Part shown: piece by piece, positions 15,873 to 25,519 of the stretch | Layout of the letters: the number at the start of each line of letters is the position of its first letter | Position numbering within the stretch: position 1 is the stretch's first letter | DNA from: JAKVAV01 sp047633195 | GTDB taxonomy: Bacteria > Bacteroidota > Bacteroidia > Flavobacteriales_D > Cryomorphaceae | Direction of reading: 5' to 3' | Length of the DNA stretch: 64,000 nt | NCBI GenBank assembly: GCA_047633195.1 | Contig: JBLIEU010000010.1 | Coordinates: 1-64,000 of the forward strand | The notes under the pieces: generated by a model | What the model saw: only the letters and a program-made list of their open reading frames with translations | Told to the model about the DNA's origin: nothing | Database searches by the model: none | Translations under genes and position numbers: made by a program

Positions 15873-18800
15873 TTGAGGATATTTTCACTTTTCAAAAAAG
15901 TACGTTTTCTTCTTTCTTTAACTCACAAGTGGGAATTTCTCTTCTGTTTTGTGGCCATTACTATTTCATTTTCGGCACAAAGCCAGAGCACCCATTTCAG
16001 AAACTTTGGTATTGCCGAAGGGCTCATTTCCAGTAATGTTGAATCGGTCGTTCAAGATAGTTTAGGATTTATCTGGGTATCTAGTGAATCAGGACTTAGT
16101 CGCTACGACGGTTCGTCTTTTACTCATTACTACAGTGAAGTAGGCGACTCCACAACACTCATGAATAAAAGTGCGGATAATATGCACGTGGACGGGGAGG
16201 GGAGGCTTTGGGTTGGGATGAGGCAAGGTGGCTTGGCGAGATACCTACCCGAAACAGATAATTTTAGGAACTACGCGGTCGCAAAAACAGATACTGGCGA
16301 AGTCTATTTATCGGCTGCCTATTTCTTTTCATCAGATGCAGAGGGTAGCTTCATTGTGCGCACCGCAGATCAGACCACGTTTCGCTACGACGAAGCAGAA
16401 GACCTTTTTGAGAGTTATTCGCCTTGGAGTCAAATTACGAGCGAGAATCCAGTTGGGCCTTATCCAGTGTTCTTTGATTCCAAATCTCGTTTTTGGGTAT
16501 CGACAATGGAGAATGGTGCACAGTATTTAAAGTCATATAGTATGGCTGACGCTGGCGCGGATGAGATTAAAATTCAAGTGAATGGTTTCGTGAACTGCGC
16601 TATTGAGTCACCCGAGGGAATTCTTTGGGTAGGAACTCGGGGAGCTGGATTGTATCGCTATGATCTTGAAGGGCATTCAGCGTCGAGGTATTTCCCAGAT
16701 GTGAGTTTGGATAGTTTACCGGGCAGTATTATCGAAGATTTGGAACTCGATAAAGAAGGAAATCTTTGGATTGCAACTGAACTGGGATTGGCCTTTATCA
16801 ATCGCGGTCATCTCACGCGAAGTGGCAGAGACGTATCATTCAGTCGACCGAATAATTCGGCTACTGGTATGGAAATAGCCAAGCCCTTCAAGGAAATAGA
16901 ATGCGATACAGGTGGAAGACTCTGGTTTACCACAATGGGTGGAGGTCTCTATCTCAACGATCCACGCTCCATGTCCTATGAATTTGTCACCATGGCGAAT
17001 GGCAAGGATGATGAGCCTTTGATCATCAATTCAGTTTACGAGATCGAAGATTCAGAAGGTCGCCAGTGGTATGCTTTGGGGGATAGTTTGCTGCGCTATG
17101 ATCCCATCTCGCATGAAAAAATGTTGATTGATCTTGAACACAACGAAAAACCCCAGGGAGGTTTGAGACCCGTGATGAATCTGTCTTTAGCGGCTGACGA
17201 ACGAATCATGGTGAACTATCAAGGTGGCACCTTCGTTCTTCTCGACCCCAACACTTTTGTTCAAGAGTCCTATTCCAATAAACTCAAAACAATCGTTCCT
17301 AGAGGAGTCTTAACGAGTTATAGAGATTCGCGAGGTGCGATGTGGGTTTCGACTTACCATGGAGTTTTGCGCCACCCAGGAACTGATTTCACTGTATTTG
17401 ATACCATCGTTTGGGGTTATGATGGAAGAGAAATTATTGAAGATCAGAATGGAATGATTTGGGTGGGATCATGGAATCAAGGAATTATTCGAATTGATCC
17501 TGCAACACTAGATATTAGAAGCTTTGACCCAAATAAATCTGGAGATACGGGATTGATGGGGAGTGATGCTAAAAAACTGGCTGTGAGCCAAGATGGCAGA
17601 TTATGGACGCTCACTTCAAAAGGAATCAACTTTTACAATTTAGAGACAGATCGATTTGAATTTGTTGATCTGTCTGCAAATAATGAACTTCAGCTCACCG
17701 ATTATTTTACTTCAGATATTAATGGAAACTTTTGGTTTAGCTCACTCAAGGGGGTTTTTCATTGGAAACGAAAGACGAAAAAAGTCATGCTTTTGGATTC
17801 AGATTTCGGACTGCCGCAAGCTGAATTTTATGAAATAAAATCGGCTTCAGATGGCAATATTTACGTTTCCACAAGTCAGGGCTGTCTTCGCTTTAATCCT
17901 TCTCTAGTTCCCGATCCGATTTTACCCAAGGAAGTCTTTTTTACTTCCCTGATCTATGAAAATGAAAGTGGTGAATTTAAAAAGAGTTTGCTTGAGCAAA
18001 AAGAGTTTCAGATTTCACACCTCGAGAATTTTGTAGAGATAAATTTTGCCTCACTTAATTATGAGTTGGAGGGTAAGATCAAATACGAGTACATGCTCGA
18101 TGGTGGCTCAGGCGTGTGGGTGGATATAAAACAAGAGACCAAAGTCAGTTTTTTGGACATCACCCACGGAGATTACGATCTCAAAGTGCGAGGAAAAAAT
18201 GACTGGAATGAGTATGGCCCGACATCCATCATTTCTTTTAGTGTAAGCCCTCCGTGGTGGTATTCAAAAATTGCCATCGTCAGTTACGCGATCTTGCTGG
18301 TAATTGCGATCGTTATTTACAACCGTTTGAGGACGTATCAATTGCGCCGAAGACAGAAATTATTGGAAATTATTGTGGGAGAACGGACAGAAGAAATCAG
18401 TCTAGAGCGAGACCGTTCGGAATCCTTACTTCTGAATATCCTTCCCTCAGAAATTGCCGATGAGCTGAAGCACAAGGGACAAGCTGAAGCCAAGAAGATT
18501 GATCATGTCACCGTTCTTTTTACTGATTTTAAAGGGTTTACTCAGTACTCTGAAAAGGTAAGTCCTGAAGCTTTAGTCCAAGGTCTTCACGAGAGTTTCA
18601 CGGCTTTTGATCAAATTATGACTACCCATGGTGTTGAAAAAATCAAGACCATCGGAGATGCCTACATGGCGGCGGGTGGTTTGCCTACGCCCAATGAAAC
18701 GCACCCGCAAGATGTCCTTGAGGCTGCCTTTGAAATAAGAGATTTCATTGAAAAAGTCAAAGCAAAAAAAATCAAGAATGGCTTGCCATTTTTTGAGATT

Positions 18801-19055
18801 AGAATCGGCGTACACACGGGCCCGGTTGTTGCAGGAATTGTAGGGGTAAAAAAATTCAGTTACGACATTTGGGGTGATACCGTAAACACGGCTTCTCGGA
18901 TGGAGAGTAGCGGTAAAGAAGGGAAAGTCAATATCTCAGAGGCGACCTATAAATTAGTCAAGAATATGAACCAATACTATTTTGAGTCCCGCGGCAAAGT
19001 AAAAGCTAAAGGGAAAGGAGAGTTGGAGATGTTCTTTGTTGAGAAAGGGAAATAG
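15873..19055 (+). CDS. Propeller/Y_Y_Y membrane sensor with adenylyl cyclase output
   Basis: A 1,060-residue transmembrane sensor. After a signal peptide (about residues 20-38) come two-component-regulator propeller repeats up to about 700 (for example GFIWVSSESGLSRYDG and GRLWVGMRQGGLARY), a Y_Y_Y domain (about 735-795, KYEYMLDGGSGVWVDI), a membrane helix (IAIVSYAILLVIAIVIYNRL) and a cytosolic coiled coil. The output is a class III nucleotide cyclase: FTDFKGFT and GDAYMA carry the metal-binding Asp residues, Lys in EKIKTIGDAYM and Asp in SYDIWGDTVN favour ATP over GTP, and NTASRM holds the Asn and Arg. It should bind a periplasmic ligand and make cAMP. The start is a TTG; no ATG fits the signal peptide. 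Confidence 0.9.
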   Translation: MRIFSLFKKVRFLLSLTHKWEFLFCFVAITISFSAQSQSTHFRNFGIAEGLISSNVESVVQDSLGFIWVSSESGLSRYDGSSFTHYYSEVGDSTTLMNKSADNMHVDGEGRLWVGMRQGGLARYLPETDNFRNYAVAKTDTGEVYLSAAYFFSSDAEGSFIVRTADQTTFRYDEAEDLFESYSPWSQITSENPVGPYPVFFDSKSRFWVSTMENGAQYLKSYSMADAGADEIKIQVNGFVNCAIESPEGILWVGTRGAGLYRYDLEGHSASRYFPDVSLDSLPGSIIEDLELDKEGNLWIATELGLAFINRGHLTRSGRDVSFSRPNNSATGMEIAKPFKEIECDTGGRLWFTTMGGGLYLNDPRSMSYEFVTMANGKDDEPLIINSVYEIEDSEGRQWYALGDSLLRYDPISHEKMLIDLEHNEKPQGGLRPVMNLSLAADERIMVNYQGGTFVLLDPNTFVQESYSNKLKTIVPRGVLTSYRDSRGAMWVSTYHGVLRHPGTDFTVFDTIVWGYDGREIIEDQNGMIWVGSWNQGIIRIDPATLDIRSFDPNKSGDTGLMGSDAKKLAVSQDGRLWTLTSKGINFYNLETDRFEFVDLSANNELQLTDYFTSDINGNFWFSSLKGVFHWKRKTKKVMLLDSDFGLPQAEFYEIKSASDGNIYVSTSQGCLRFNPSLVPDPILPKEVFFTSLIYENESGEFKKSLLEQKEFQISHLENFVEINFASLNYELEGKIKYEYMLDGGSGVWVDIKQETKVSFLDITHGDYDLKVRGKNDWNEYGPTSIISFSVSPPWWYSKIAIVSYAILLVIAIVIYNRLRTYQLRRRQKLLEIIVGERTEEISLERDRSESLLLNILPSEIADELKHKGQAEAKKIDHVTVLFTDFKGFTQYSEKVSPEALVQGLHESFTAFDQIMTTHGVEKIKTIGDAYMAAGGLPTPNETHPQDVLEAAFEIRDFIEKVKAKKIKNGLPFFEIRIGVHTGPVVAGIVGVKKFSYDIWGDTVNTASRMESSGKEGKVNISEATYKLVKNMNQYYFESRGKVKAKGKGELEMFFVEKGK

Positions 19056-19072
19056 GTGCATAGGAGAGATGT

Positions 19073-19666
19073 CTACTTCGCTAGATTTATTTCAGGCTGC
19101 TTTTTCTTCCGCAATGCATTGACATGCATAAATCCCATTAGAAGATAAATAAAGAAGGGCCCTAGTCCGAATCTTATCATAATATTTTCCCACTCTGGTG
19201 TTGTCAAGTTCGATTCGTTCAGTTTTTTCAGAGCGAGTTATAGGGCCTCAGATTGATCGCTTATCGACATCTCTAATCTAGCAAAGAGAGCAGTGCCCAA
19301 ATAGGAAAATAAGTATTTGAGCGGGTAGATGCAAAAGAGCAGCAGGAAGAAAAAAGAATGGTCAGTATTTTCATAGGCCAGTCCCTCATTCCATAGTATA
19401 GAAAGAAGTTATTGTCATTCCAAATGCCTAAAAGCAAGAGGATGCAGAAGATAAACACGTTGAAACCGTGCATCGATGCTTCGAGTTCTACATAGGTTGT
19501 AGGCGCCTCAGAAGCTATAAATAAGAGGGTAATGGAAAATCCGAAAACTGCATCAGCAAGGTTTTCGAGTCGGCTGGTCACAGCACTCCAGTAGCGGAAG
19601 CCTGTTCCCGAAATTTTTTGTCTTCTCTTCTAAGCTTTCGATAACATCAAGTCGGTTTTCTCTTGA
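19073..19666 (-). pseudogene. TMEM175/DUF1211-type potassium channel pseudogene
   Basis: Pieces of a TMEM175-type channel lie in two or more frames: SLEEKTK, then GFRYWSAVTSRLENLADAVF and GFSITLLFIASEAP (the family's RLENLSDAVFAF region), then after a shift in a T6 run near 19347-19353 CIYPLKYLFSYLGTALFARL. An in-frame TAA at 19238-19240 follows, and the same frame continues as LALKKLNESNLTTPEWENIM, GLGPFFIYLLMGF and NALRKKKQPEINLAK to a TAG at 19073-19075. So there are at least two indels and one stop, and no start codon was found. This is a decaying gene rather than one sequencing error. It lies downstream of the universal stress protein gene on the same strand. Confidence 0.75.
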
Positions 19667-19690
19667 ACTGACTAAGGGCCAATTCTTAAT

Positions 19691-20512
19691 TTATTCAGAC
19701 ACTACGAGAATGGAGATTCCCCTGTCGTTATTGATGAGGTTTTCCCGATCTACTGATGAGATAAAGGAGAGATTTCCGCTATCGTTTGCCATTACGGCGA
19801 TCATTTTAGCGCCTATTTTCTCTGCGTACTTTATTGTTTGATTGGCAAATCCAACAGAGAACTCCGTCATTTCTTCCCTCACACGTTCATTAGATATTCC
19901 CTCTTGGGTAAAAAACACTTCGGCTTTTTCAATGTTTTTATGGATGCTTTTGCTGATTTCGGAAGCGGGCCGATTGATCGAATAGAAGTGAACGTCGGCA
20001 TTAAAATGGCTGGCTAGCATGGCTACCGAATTCACTTTATTCTCAAATTTTTCGTGACCTCCAAAAGGGAATACTATACTGGTGATTCCTGATTTGGCAT
20101 CAACTACGTCAGGAACTGTCAACACCGGAGCAGGAGACCTTTCGGCTATCTTTAAAGCATCGGCGCCAAAAAGTTTTTGCCTGATTCCCCTCGAGCCATG
20201 GGTCCCCATCACGACCAATACAATTTCGGGCTCTGAAGCCGCCGCAGGGATAGCTGTTAATATACTGCCCTCTTCAATGCTGTAATTGGCTGTTACGGCA
20301 TGCTCAACCATCGCGCTCTGGCACAATTCGTCGAGGTACTCCTCTAATTGATCTAAAGTTTTGTTTTTTTCTTTGAGAAGTTTTTCTGTTCCTCCACCTT
20401 TGATATGCAAAAGCTCAACCTGTTGGTTGCCAACTGCTGATATTTGGCAAGCGAGTTCAAATGCATTTTCAGCTGCAGACGAGAAATCAGTAGGAACTAA
20501 TATTTTGTTCAT
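19691..20512 (-). CDS. Universal stress protein, two-domain form
   Basis: A 273-residue protein with two UspA-like halves. The first half begins NKILVPTDFSSAAENAFELA and contains the ATP-binding loop MGTHGSRGIRQKLFGADAL (about residues 103-121) and APVLTVP at the domain end. The second half (from about 145, SIVFPFGGHEKFENKV) repeats the fold but lacks an obvious Gly loop, so only the first half probably binds ATP. Cytosolic. These proteins help survival under starvation or other stress; the specific signal is not visible. It is divergent from the HD hydrolase gene. Confidence 0.88.
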   Translation of the reverse strand: MNKILVPTDFSSAAENAFELACQISAVGNQQVELLHIKGGGTEKLLKEKNKTLDQLEEYLDELCQSAMVEHAVTANYSIEEGSILTAIPAAASEPEIVLVVMGTHGSRGIRQKLFGADALKIAERSPAPVLTVPDVVDAKSGITSIVFPFGGHEKFENKVNSVAMLASHFNADVHFYSINRPASEISKSIHKNIEKAEVFFTQEGISNERVREEMTEFSVGFANQTIKYAEKIGAKMIAVMANDSGNLSFISSVDRENLINNDRGISILVVSE

Positions 20513-20646
20513 GAATATTGTATTTCAGCGCTAAAAGTGCGAAGTTTTTTTGAATCAGATGACGAATAGATTGCTAGAGAATTGCGTTGGAATAGGAAAC
20601 TATTAACTTAGGCACGCAGTATAGTAAGCGACGACTCAACTTTTGA

Positions 20647-21222
20647 ATGATAAAATACAAGCACATTTACGATAATATCTTCACAAGGCTTGAAGAGGAT
20701 CTCGATCAGAACTTGACTTACCATACTTTGGAGCATACCCAATTGGTCATCAATTGGGCGAGGGAAATTGCCAATATTGAGGGAGTCAACGAACGTGAAT
20801 TCATACTCATTGAAATCGCAGCACTTTACCACGATTGCGGGTTTTTGATCTCTCGCGAAGAGCATGAGAAGCGAGGTTGTGAATTGGCGAGAGTCGAACT
20901 TGCAGAGGAGGATTTCACCGACGATGAAATAAAGTCCATTTGCGGGATGATCATGGCAACAAAGATTCCACAGACACCTACCAATCAGATGGAAAGAGTG
21001 CTAGTGGATGCCGATTTGTATTACCTAGGGACGAAGGATTATGATAAATATTCGAATTTTCTCTACGCAGAATTGAAATTTTTCAATCACGCACTGAGCG
21101 ATGAGGACTGGAAACAGATTCAAATTAAGTTTCTAGAGACCCATCAATATACTACTGACTTCGCCAAGAATCATTTGGAGCCCGCCAAGAAGTTACACCT
21201 TGAGAGAATCAAAAAATCATAA
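20647..21222 (+). CDS. HD-domain metal-dependent phosphohydrolase
   Basis: A 191-residue cytosolic HD-superfamily protein. The metal-binding pattern is seen as TYHTLEHT (His residues near 24-28), LYHDCGF (the HD pair near 61-62) and DADLYYLG (Asp near 119-121). HD proteins of this size hydrolyse phosphate esters of nucleotides or related compounds; the substrate is unknown. Start ATG 20647 follows a 134-base divergent region shared with the universal stress protein gene. Confidence 0.82.
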   Translation: MIKYKHIYDNIFTRLEEDLDQNLTYHTLEHTQLVINWAREIANIEGVNEREFILIEIAALYHDCGFLISREEHEKRGCELARVELAEEDFTDDEIKSICGMIMATKIPQTPTNQMERVLVDADLYYLGTKDYDKYSNFLYAELKFFNHALSDEDWKQIQIKFLETHQYTTDFAKNHLEPAKKLHLERIKKS

Positions 21223-21302
21223 CAAGAGATGAGAATAGCTCAAATTCTGAATCTGATTCTCACAGAGAGGGTGATTCAGGATTAATTTTCATTGAAAAGC
21301 AC

Positions 21303-22118
21303 GTGGTGCCGAGCTCCGCCCAAATACGTTTGAGCGATTACGCTGTCGCCAAATTCGAATCATTGCCCTCTCGAAAGAGCGTGAAAAAAGCCATCAAGCG
21401 AGGACTCCTTTTGGTAAACGGTGAAACATCAGAAACAGGACATTGGGTAAATGAAGGCGAGATTCTCACCGTGATCAACGACCAAACGCCCCGCCCTATT
21501 TATGAACGATCCATTCAAGTTATTTACGAGGATGACCATATAGCTGCGGTGCAGAAACCCGCCGATCTCCCCGTGAGCGGAAACTCATTTCGCACACTTC
21601 AGAATGCGCTTTCATTCAATTTAGTTGCCTCTTCTCAAAAGGATGCTTTAACCGTTCCGCGGCCTGTTCACCGTCTTGATCGACTAACAGGTGGTGTTAT
21701 TCTGATTGCAAAAACACTGAGCGCCGCCGCCCATTTAGGAAGTCAATTTGAAAACCGAACAGTAGTAAAGACTTATCTAGCTTGGGTTTCTGGCGCTATC
21801 GAATCAGGGATGATTTTTGAAAACCCGATCGAAGGAAAAGAAGCCATTACTGAAATTGAACCAGTCAGAAGCCTTAATCACCGTCGATTTTCTGAGCTTA
21901 CATTGGTGGAAGCCAAACCAAAAACGGGTAGGAGAAATCAAATAAGAATCCATTTATCTGACACAGGCTGCCCCATCTTGGGTGATATGAAGTTCAGCGG
22001 CCTTAAATCAGGAAAGGGACTCTTTCTGTTTGCGAAGAAGATCTCTTTCGTTCATCCATTTTCGAATGAGAAGCTAGAAATCGAAGCACAAGTTCCGAAG
22101 AAATTTGAATTGGGTTAA
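21303..22118 (+). CDS. RluA-family pseudouridine synthase
   Basis: A 271-residue RNA pseudouridine synthase. An S4-like RNA-binding region is at the N-terminus (RKSVKKAIKRGLLLVNGE and WVNEGEILTV). The catalytic motif HRLDRLTGGVILIAKT contains the nucleophile Asp. Later motifs are KTYLAWVSG, KTGRRNQIRIHLSDTGCPIL and GDMKFSG, in the RluA order. It modifies uridines in rRNA or tRNA; which site cannot be told. The start is uncertain: GTG 21303 is the first possible start codon, while the frame is open further upstream (GLIFIEKH) with no ATG. Confidence 0.88.
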   Translation: MVPSSAQIRLSDYAVAKFESLPSRKSVKKAIKRGLLLVNGETSETGHWVNEGEILTVINDQTPRPIYERSIQVIYEDDHIAAVQKPADLPVSGNSFRTLQNALSFNLVASSQKDALTVPRPVHRLDRLTGGVILIAKTLSAAAHLGSQFENRTVVKTYLAWVSGAIESGMIFENPIEGKEAITEIEPVRSLNHRRFSELTLVEAKPKTGRRNQIRIHLSDTGCPILGDMKFSGLKSGKGLFLFAKKISFVHPFSNEKLEIEAQVPKKFELG

Positions 22119-22132
22119 GCCTCAATCACTCT

Positions 22133-22666
22133 TTATTCAAATCGAATAAAGTCCACTTCTAAAAGAAAAGGATCTTCCTTTTTGTCGCTTTTAATTATTC
22201 CCATTCGGATAATTGAGGCAAGATCATCTTTCGAAATCTTGTCTCCCGTTTTATCACCTATTCTCCATTCGTCAAAGTCACCTATGCCAATACTGGTTTC
22301 TTGCCAATCTTTGGTCGGAGTGAATTCTGCTTTGTAAAAAGGCATGTAGAATGGTTCGGAGGTTTTAAGTCTAAAGCCAAAGGTACCGCCGAATCCACGG
22401 TGTCTGATCGTTAGCTTTTTGTACTTCGAAAGATCAAACTCTCCTCTTGGCCCTTGAAATGAGGCGAACCCTCCATTGTTCGCTAGGCTCAATATGCCTT
22501 CGAAAATTACTGAAGTTTCGGTGTAATCAAGCTTGCTTTGAGAAAGCCCACCCATAACGCCGTCGTTGACGACAGTCCAGTTATTTGTGTCTGCTTTGTT
22601 AAAGTCCAATAAATAGGATGAAGTAATTATTGTCAGGAGGAGTAAAAGCGCTTGCATAAATACCAA
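22133..22666 (-). CDS. CIA30-domain protein
   Basis: A 177-residue protein of the CIA30/NDUFAF1-like family. Its galactose-binding-like beta fold shows the family pattern NNWTVVNDGVMGGLSQSKLD, then FEGILSLANNGGFASFQGP and WRIGDKTGDKISKDDLASI, ending DPFLLEVDFIRFE. An N-terminal hydrophobic stretch (MQALLLLLTIITSSYLL) looks like a signal peptide, so it should be exported. In mitochondria CIA30 helps complex I assembly; the bacterial role is not known. It converges with the RluA gene, with 14 bases between. Confidence 0.85.
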   Translation of the reverse strand: MVFMQALLLLLTIITSSYLLDFNKADTNNWTVVNDGVMGGLSQSKLDYTETSVIFEGILSLANNGGFASFQGPRGEFDLSKYKKLTIRHRGFGGTFGFRLKTSEPFYMPFYKAEFTPTKDWQETSIGIGDFDEWRIGDKTGDKISKDDLASIIRMGIIKSDKKEDPFLLEVDFIRFE

Positions 22667-22697
22667 ACAAGCTAAATGGTCAACTGTTCTAAATCAG

Positions 22698-23196
22698 TTG
22701 CATTTGGGTATTTCCCGCTCCTTCTGCTCTATCGAAGTTTCTCATATTAAGAACACACTTTACGGTAAAATCTATTGCTCTCAAAATAAGTCCGATTGTG
22801 GCGATGATTATTTGACCAAGCCGTTTGGCACGGAAGTTCTGTTGCTGAAAATTGAAGCCATATTGGGCAGAAGGAGTTTCAAAGTTGCAAGAGAAGAGAA
22901 AATCAGCATTGGAAATTTCGAGTATTTTCCTACAAAATGAGAACTTGTCTTCCTTGGTGAAACCATCAAACTTTCGCCAAAAGAGAATGCTCTCTTGGAG
23001 CTCCTCCTCAAATATGTCAACCGCGTTATGTCTCGCTCGGAAGCTTTGGGGAAGTGAAGATTAATTTACCATTAGGAGTATGGATGTATATGTAACGAAG
23101 CTTCGCAAAAAGCTTAGCATGGATGCTGGAATTGGTATTGAAAACATCCATGGAACTGGCTATATCCTCCAAGTCACTGAGGAAAAGGCACGCTGA
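22698..23196 (+). pseudogene. OmpR-type response regulator pseudogene
   Basis: Unmistakable response-regulator pieces remain. GDDYLTKPFGTEVLLLKIEA (the end of the receiver domain, from about 22800) is followed by GRRSFKVAREEKISIGNFEY, a TGA at 22938-22940, then in the same frame ELVFLGETIKLSPKENALLE and YVNRVMSRSEALGK, another stop, and after a frame change SMDVYVTKLRKKLSMDAGIG and NIHGTGYILQVTEEKAR to a TGA at 23194-23196 (winged-helix DNA-binding domain). The phosphorylation half of the receiver domain is missing or unreadable. Several stops and a frame change make it dead. No sensor kinase is near. It sits directly before the trehalose synthase gene. Confidence 0.8.
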
Positions 23197-23335
23197 TTCT
23201 TCGGTCTCTTTTATGCAAAGTTTCCATCCAAAGCCTAGCTTCTTTGCACATGTCGAATAAGCAAGATTGTTTTGGGTGACTCGTGAAGGTATTCCAGCCT
23301 GAACATTTATTATTCCATTGAAATCCCCCAGCATT

Positions 23336-25519
23336 ATGTCTAAAACCATTATAGTATCAAACCGTCTTCCCGTAAGAATTGAAAAGGACGGTGACCAATT
23401 AAGCTATAAATCTAGTGAGGGCGGACTTGCTACTGGTTTGGGTTCTATTTATAAGGAGGGGAATAATATCTGGATTGGATGGCCTGGCGCTTCTTTTGAC
23501 ACGGAAGAACTGAAGGAAGAAGTTTCGAGTGGACTGGCAGAAGAGAGCATGAGACCCGTTTTTCTGACCGAAGATGAAGTGGAGTCATTTTATTTAGGTT
23601 TTAGCAATCAAACCCTGTGGCCAGCTTTTCATTACTTCATCCAATACATAGATTATAGGGACGATAACTGGGAGAGCTATTGTCGAGTAAACGAAAAGTT
23701 TGCAGAGGCAATATCTCAAAATCTCAACGAGGATGATACCGTTTGGATTCACGACTACCAGCTGATGCTTGTGCCTGAATTGCTGAGGAAAAGTCATCCA
23801 AATATCACCATCGGGTTTTATCAGCACATTCCATTTCCCTCTTATGAAGTATTCAGAACGCTCCCTTGGCGCAGGGAATTGCTGGAGGGAGTCCTTGGCT
23901 CAGATTACATTGCCTTCCACACATATGATGATATGCGGCACTTTTTGAGTTGTGTGCATCGATTGGTAGGATATCCTTACCAAGGCAATGAAATTCAAAC
24001 CAAGAGTAGGATAGTCGTTGCAGATTCACTTCCCATGGGGATTGATTACAAAAAGTACGAAGAAAACTCTCGTCATCCCGAAGCACTAGAAAGAGAAGAG
24101 AGATACCGAGAATCCTTGGGAGATCAGCGTCTTATTTTATCAATGGATAGGCTTGACTATTCAAAAGGAATCCCACGCCGTTTGAAAGCATTCGACGTTT
24201 TTTTGGAAACCTATCCTGAATATAAGGAGCAAGTGTCCTTGATGCTCATCGTAGTGCCTTCAAGAGATAAAGTTCCGAATTACCAATCCCTCAAAGAGCA
24301 AGTAGATGAGCTCGTGGGCAAAATCAACAGCAAACATGGAAGGATAAGCTGGACACCTATTCATTATTTCTACCGCAGCTATCCGTTCCGAGCTTTGGGT
24401 GCATTTTACAGAATGTGTGACGTGGCGATGATCACGCCACTTCGAGATGGAATGAACTTGGTTTGCAAAGAATATGTGGCTTCTCGAGAAAACCAAGACG
24501 GCGTTTTGATCTTGAGTGAGATGGCGGGTGCTTCCAAAGAGCTTTCTGATGCAGTACTTGTCAATCCGACCAACCAAAAACAAATGGTTGAAGCCTTAAA
24601 GTTGGCTCTTGAAATGAGTGTCGAAGAACAGCGGGCTCGGATGAAATTAATGCAGGCAACGGTCAAGAAATACAACATTTTCAATTGGGTAAATCTCTTT
24701 TTTAATAACCTCCAAATTGCAAAGGACAATCAAAAAGCCAGAGCAGTATTAAAATTGGAGGGAGCGAAGGAAAAAGCCATGATGGAGAAGTACCGAAGTG
24801 CTGACAAAAGATTGATTCTTTTGGATTATGACGGAACCCTGGTCGAATTCAATGAAGATCCTGAGGCCTGTTCTCCCGATGCAGATTTAGTTGATGCATT
24901 GACCGAACTCGGAAAATTGAAACAGAATAAGATTGTAATCATCAGTGGGCGCAAAAAGGAAACGCTAGGGGCTTGGCTTAATAAATTGCCCGTTGACCTA
25001 GTCGGTGAACACGGCATGTGGTCCAAAGAAGAAGGCGGAAACTGGATTCAAAACGGCGGAAATACTGACACAGAATGGAAGGAAGAGTCCATGGATATCA
25101 TGAACTTTTATGTAGATCGAACGCCTGGATCATTTGTTGAGGAAAAAAGCCATTCGCTGGCTTGGCATTACCGAAAGGTTGAAAAAGGGCTTGGTGAGGT
25201 GAGAAAGAGCGAATTGACGAGTCATCTAAAACACATGATGAATGAGCGCGGATTTCACGTTTTGGACGGAGACCATGTGATCGAATTAAAGCCTGATTAC
25301 ACGAACAAAGGAAAAGTGGCAAGGCAAATTTCCGACCAGCATCAGCCCGACTTTACTATTTGTGTGGGAGATGATACCACGGACGAGTATATGTTTGAGG
25401 CGTTGCCAAACGAAGCGTTCACCATCAAAGTGGGCATTGGCTCTAGCCACGCCCGATTTGGATTGGAATCAGTGAAAGAGGTAAGAGCTCTATTAGACAG
25501 ACTTATTAGTCTAGGATAG
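23336..25519 (+). CDS. otsAB: Bifunctional trehalose-6-phosphate synthase/phosphatase (OtsA-OtsB fusion)
   Basis: A fusion protein of 727 residues counted from ATG 23336 (MSKTIIVSNRLPV). The N-terminal GT20 synthase (about 1-470) shows GGLATGLGS, WIGWPGASF, HDYQLMLVPELLR, YQHIPFPSYEVFRTLPWR and DRLDYSKGIPRRL. It makes trehalose-6-phosphate from a nucleotide sugar and glucose-6-phosphate. The C-terminal HAD phosphatase (about 485-725) shows ILLDYDGTLVEF, VIISGRKKETL, GEHGMW and CVGDDTTDEYMFEA and removes the phosphate. Cytosolic; makes the osmo- and stress protectant trehalose. It faces the GH15 gene, and the two coding regions overlap by 9 bases at their stops. Confidence 0.95.
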   Translation: MSKTIIVSNRLPVRIEKDGDQLSYKSSEGGLATGLGSIYKEGNNIWIGWPGASFDTEELKEEVSSGLAEESMRPVFLTEDEVESFYLGFSNQTLWPAFHYFIQYIDYRDDNWESYCRVNEKFAEAISQNLNEDDTVWIHDYQLMLVPELLRKSHPNITIGFYQHIPFPSYEVFRTLPWRRELLEGVLGSDYIAFHTYDDMRHFLSCVHRLVGYPYQGNEIQTKSRIVVADSLPMGIDYKKYEENSRHPEALEREERYRESLGDQRLILSMDRLDYSKGIPRRLKAFDVFLETYPEYKEQVSLMLIVVPSRDKVPNYQSLKEQVDELVGKINSKHGRISWTPIHYFYRSYPFRALGAFYRMCDVAMITPLRDGMNLVCKEYVASRENQDGVLILSEMAGASKELSDAVLVNPTNQKQMVEALKLALEMSVEEQRARMKLMQATVKKYNIFNWVNLFFNNLQIAKDNQKARAVLKLEGAKEKAMMEKYRSADKRLILLDYDGTLVEFNEDPEACSPDADLVDALTELGKLKQNKIVIISGRKKETLGAWLNKLPVDLVGEHGMWSKEEGGNWIQNGGNTDTEWKEESMDIMNFYVDRTPGSFVEEKSHSLAWHYRKVEKGLGEVRKSELTSHLKHMMNERGFHVLDGDHVIELKPDYTNKGKVARQISDQHQPDFTICVGDDTTDEYMFEALPNEAFTIKVGIGSSHARFGLESVKEVRALLDRLISLG

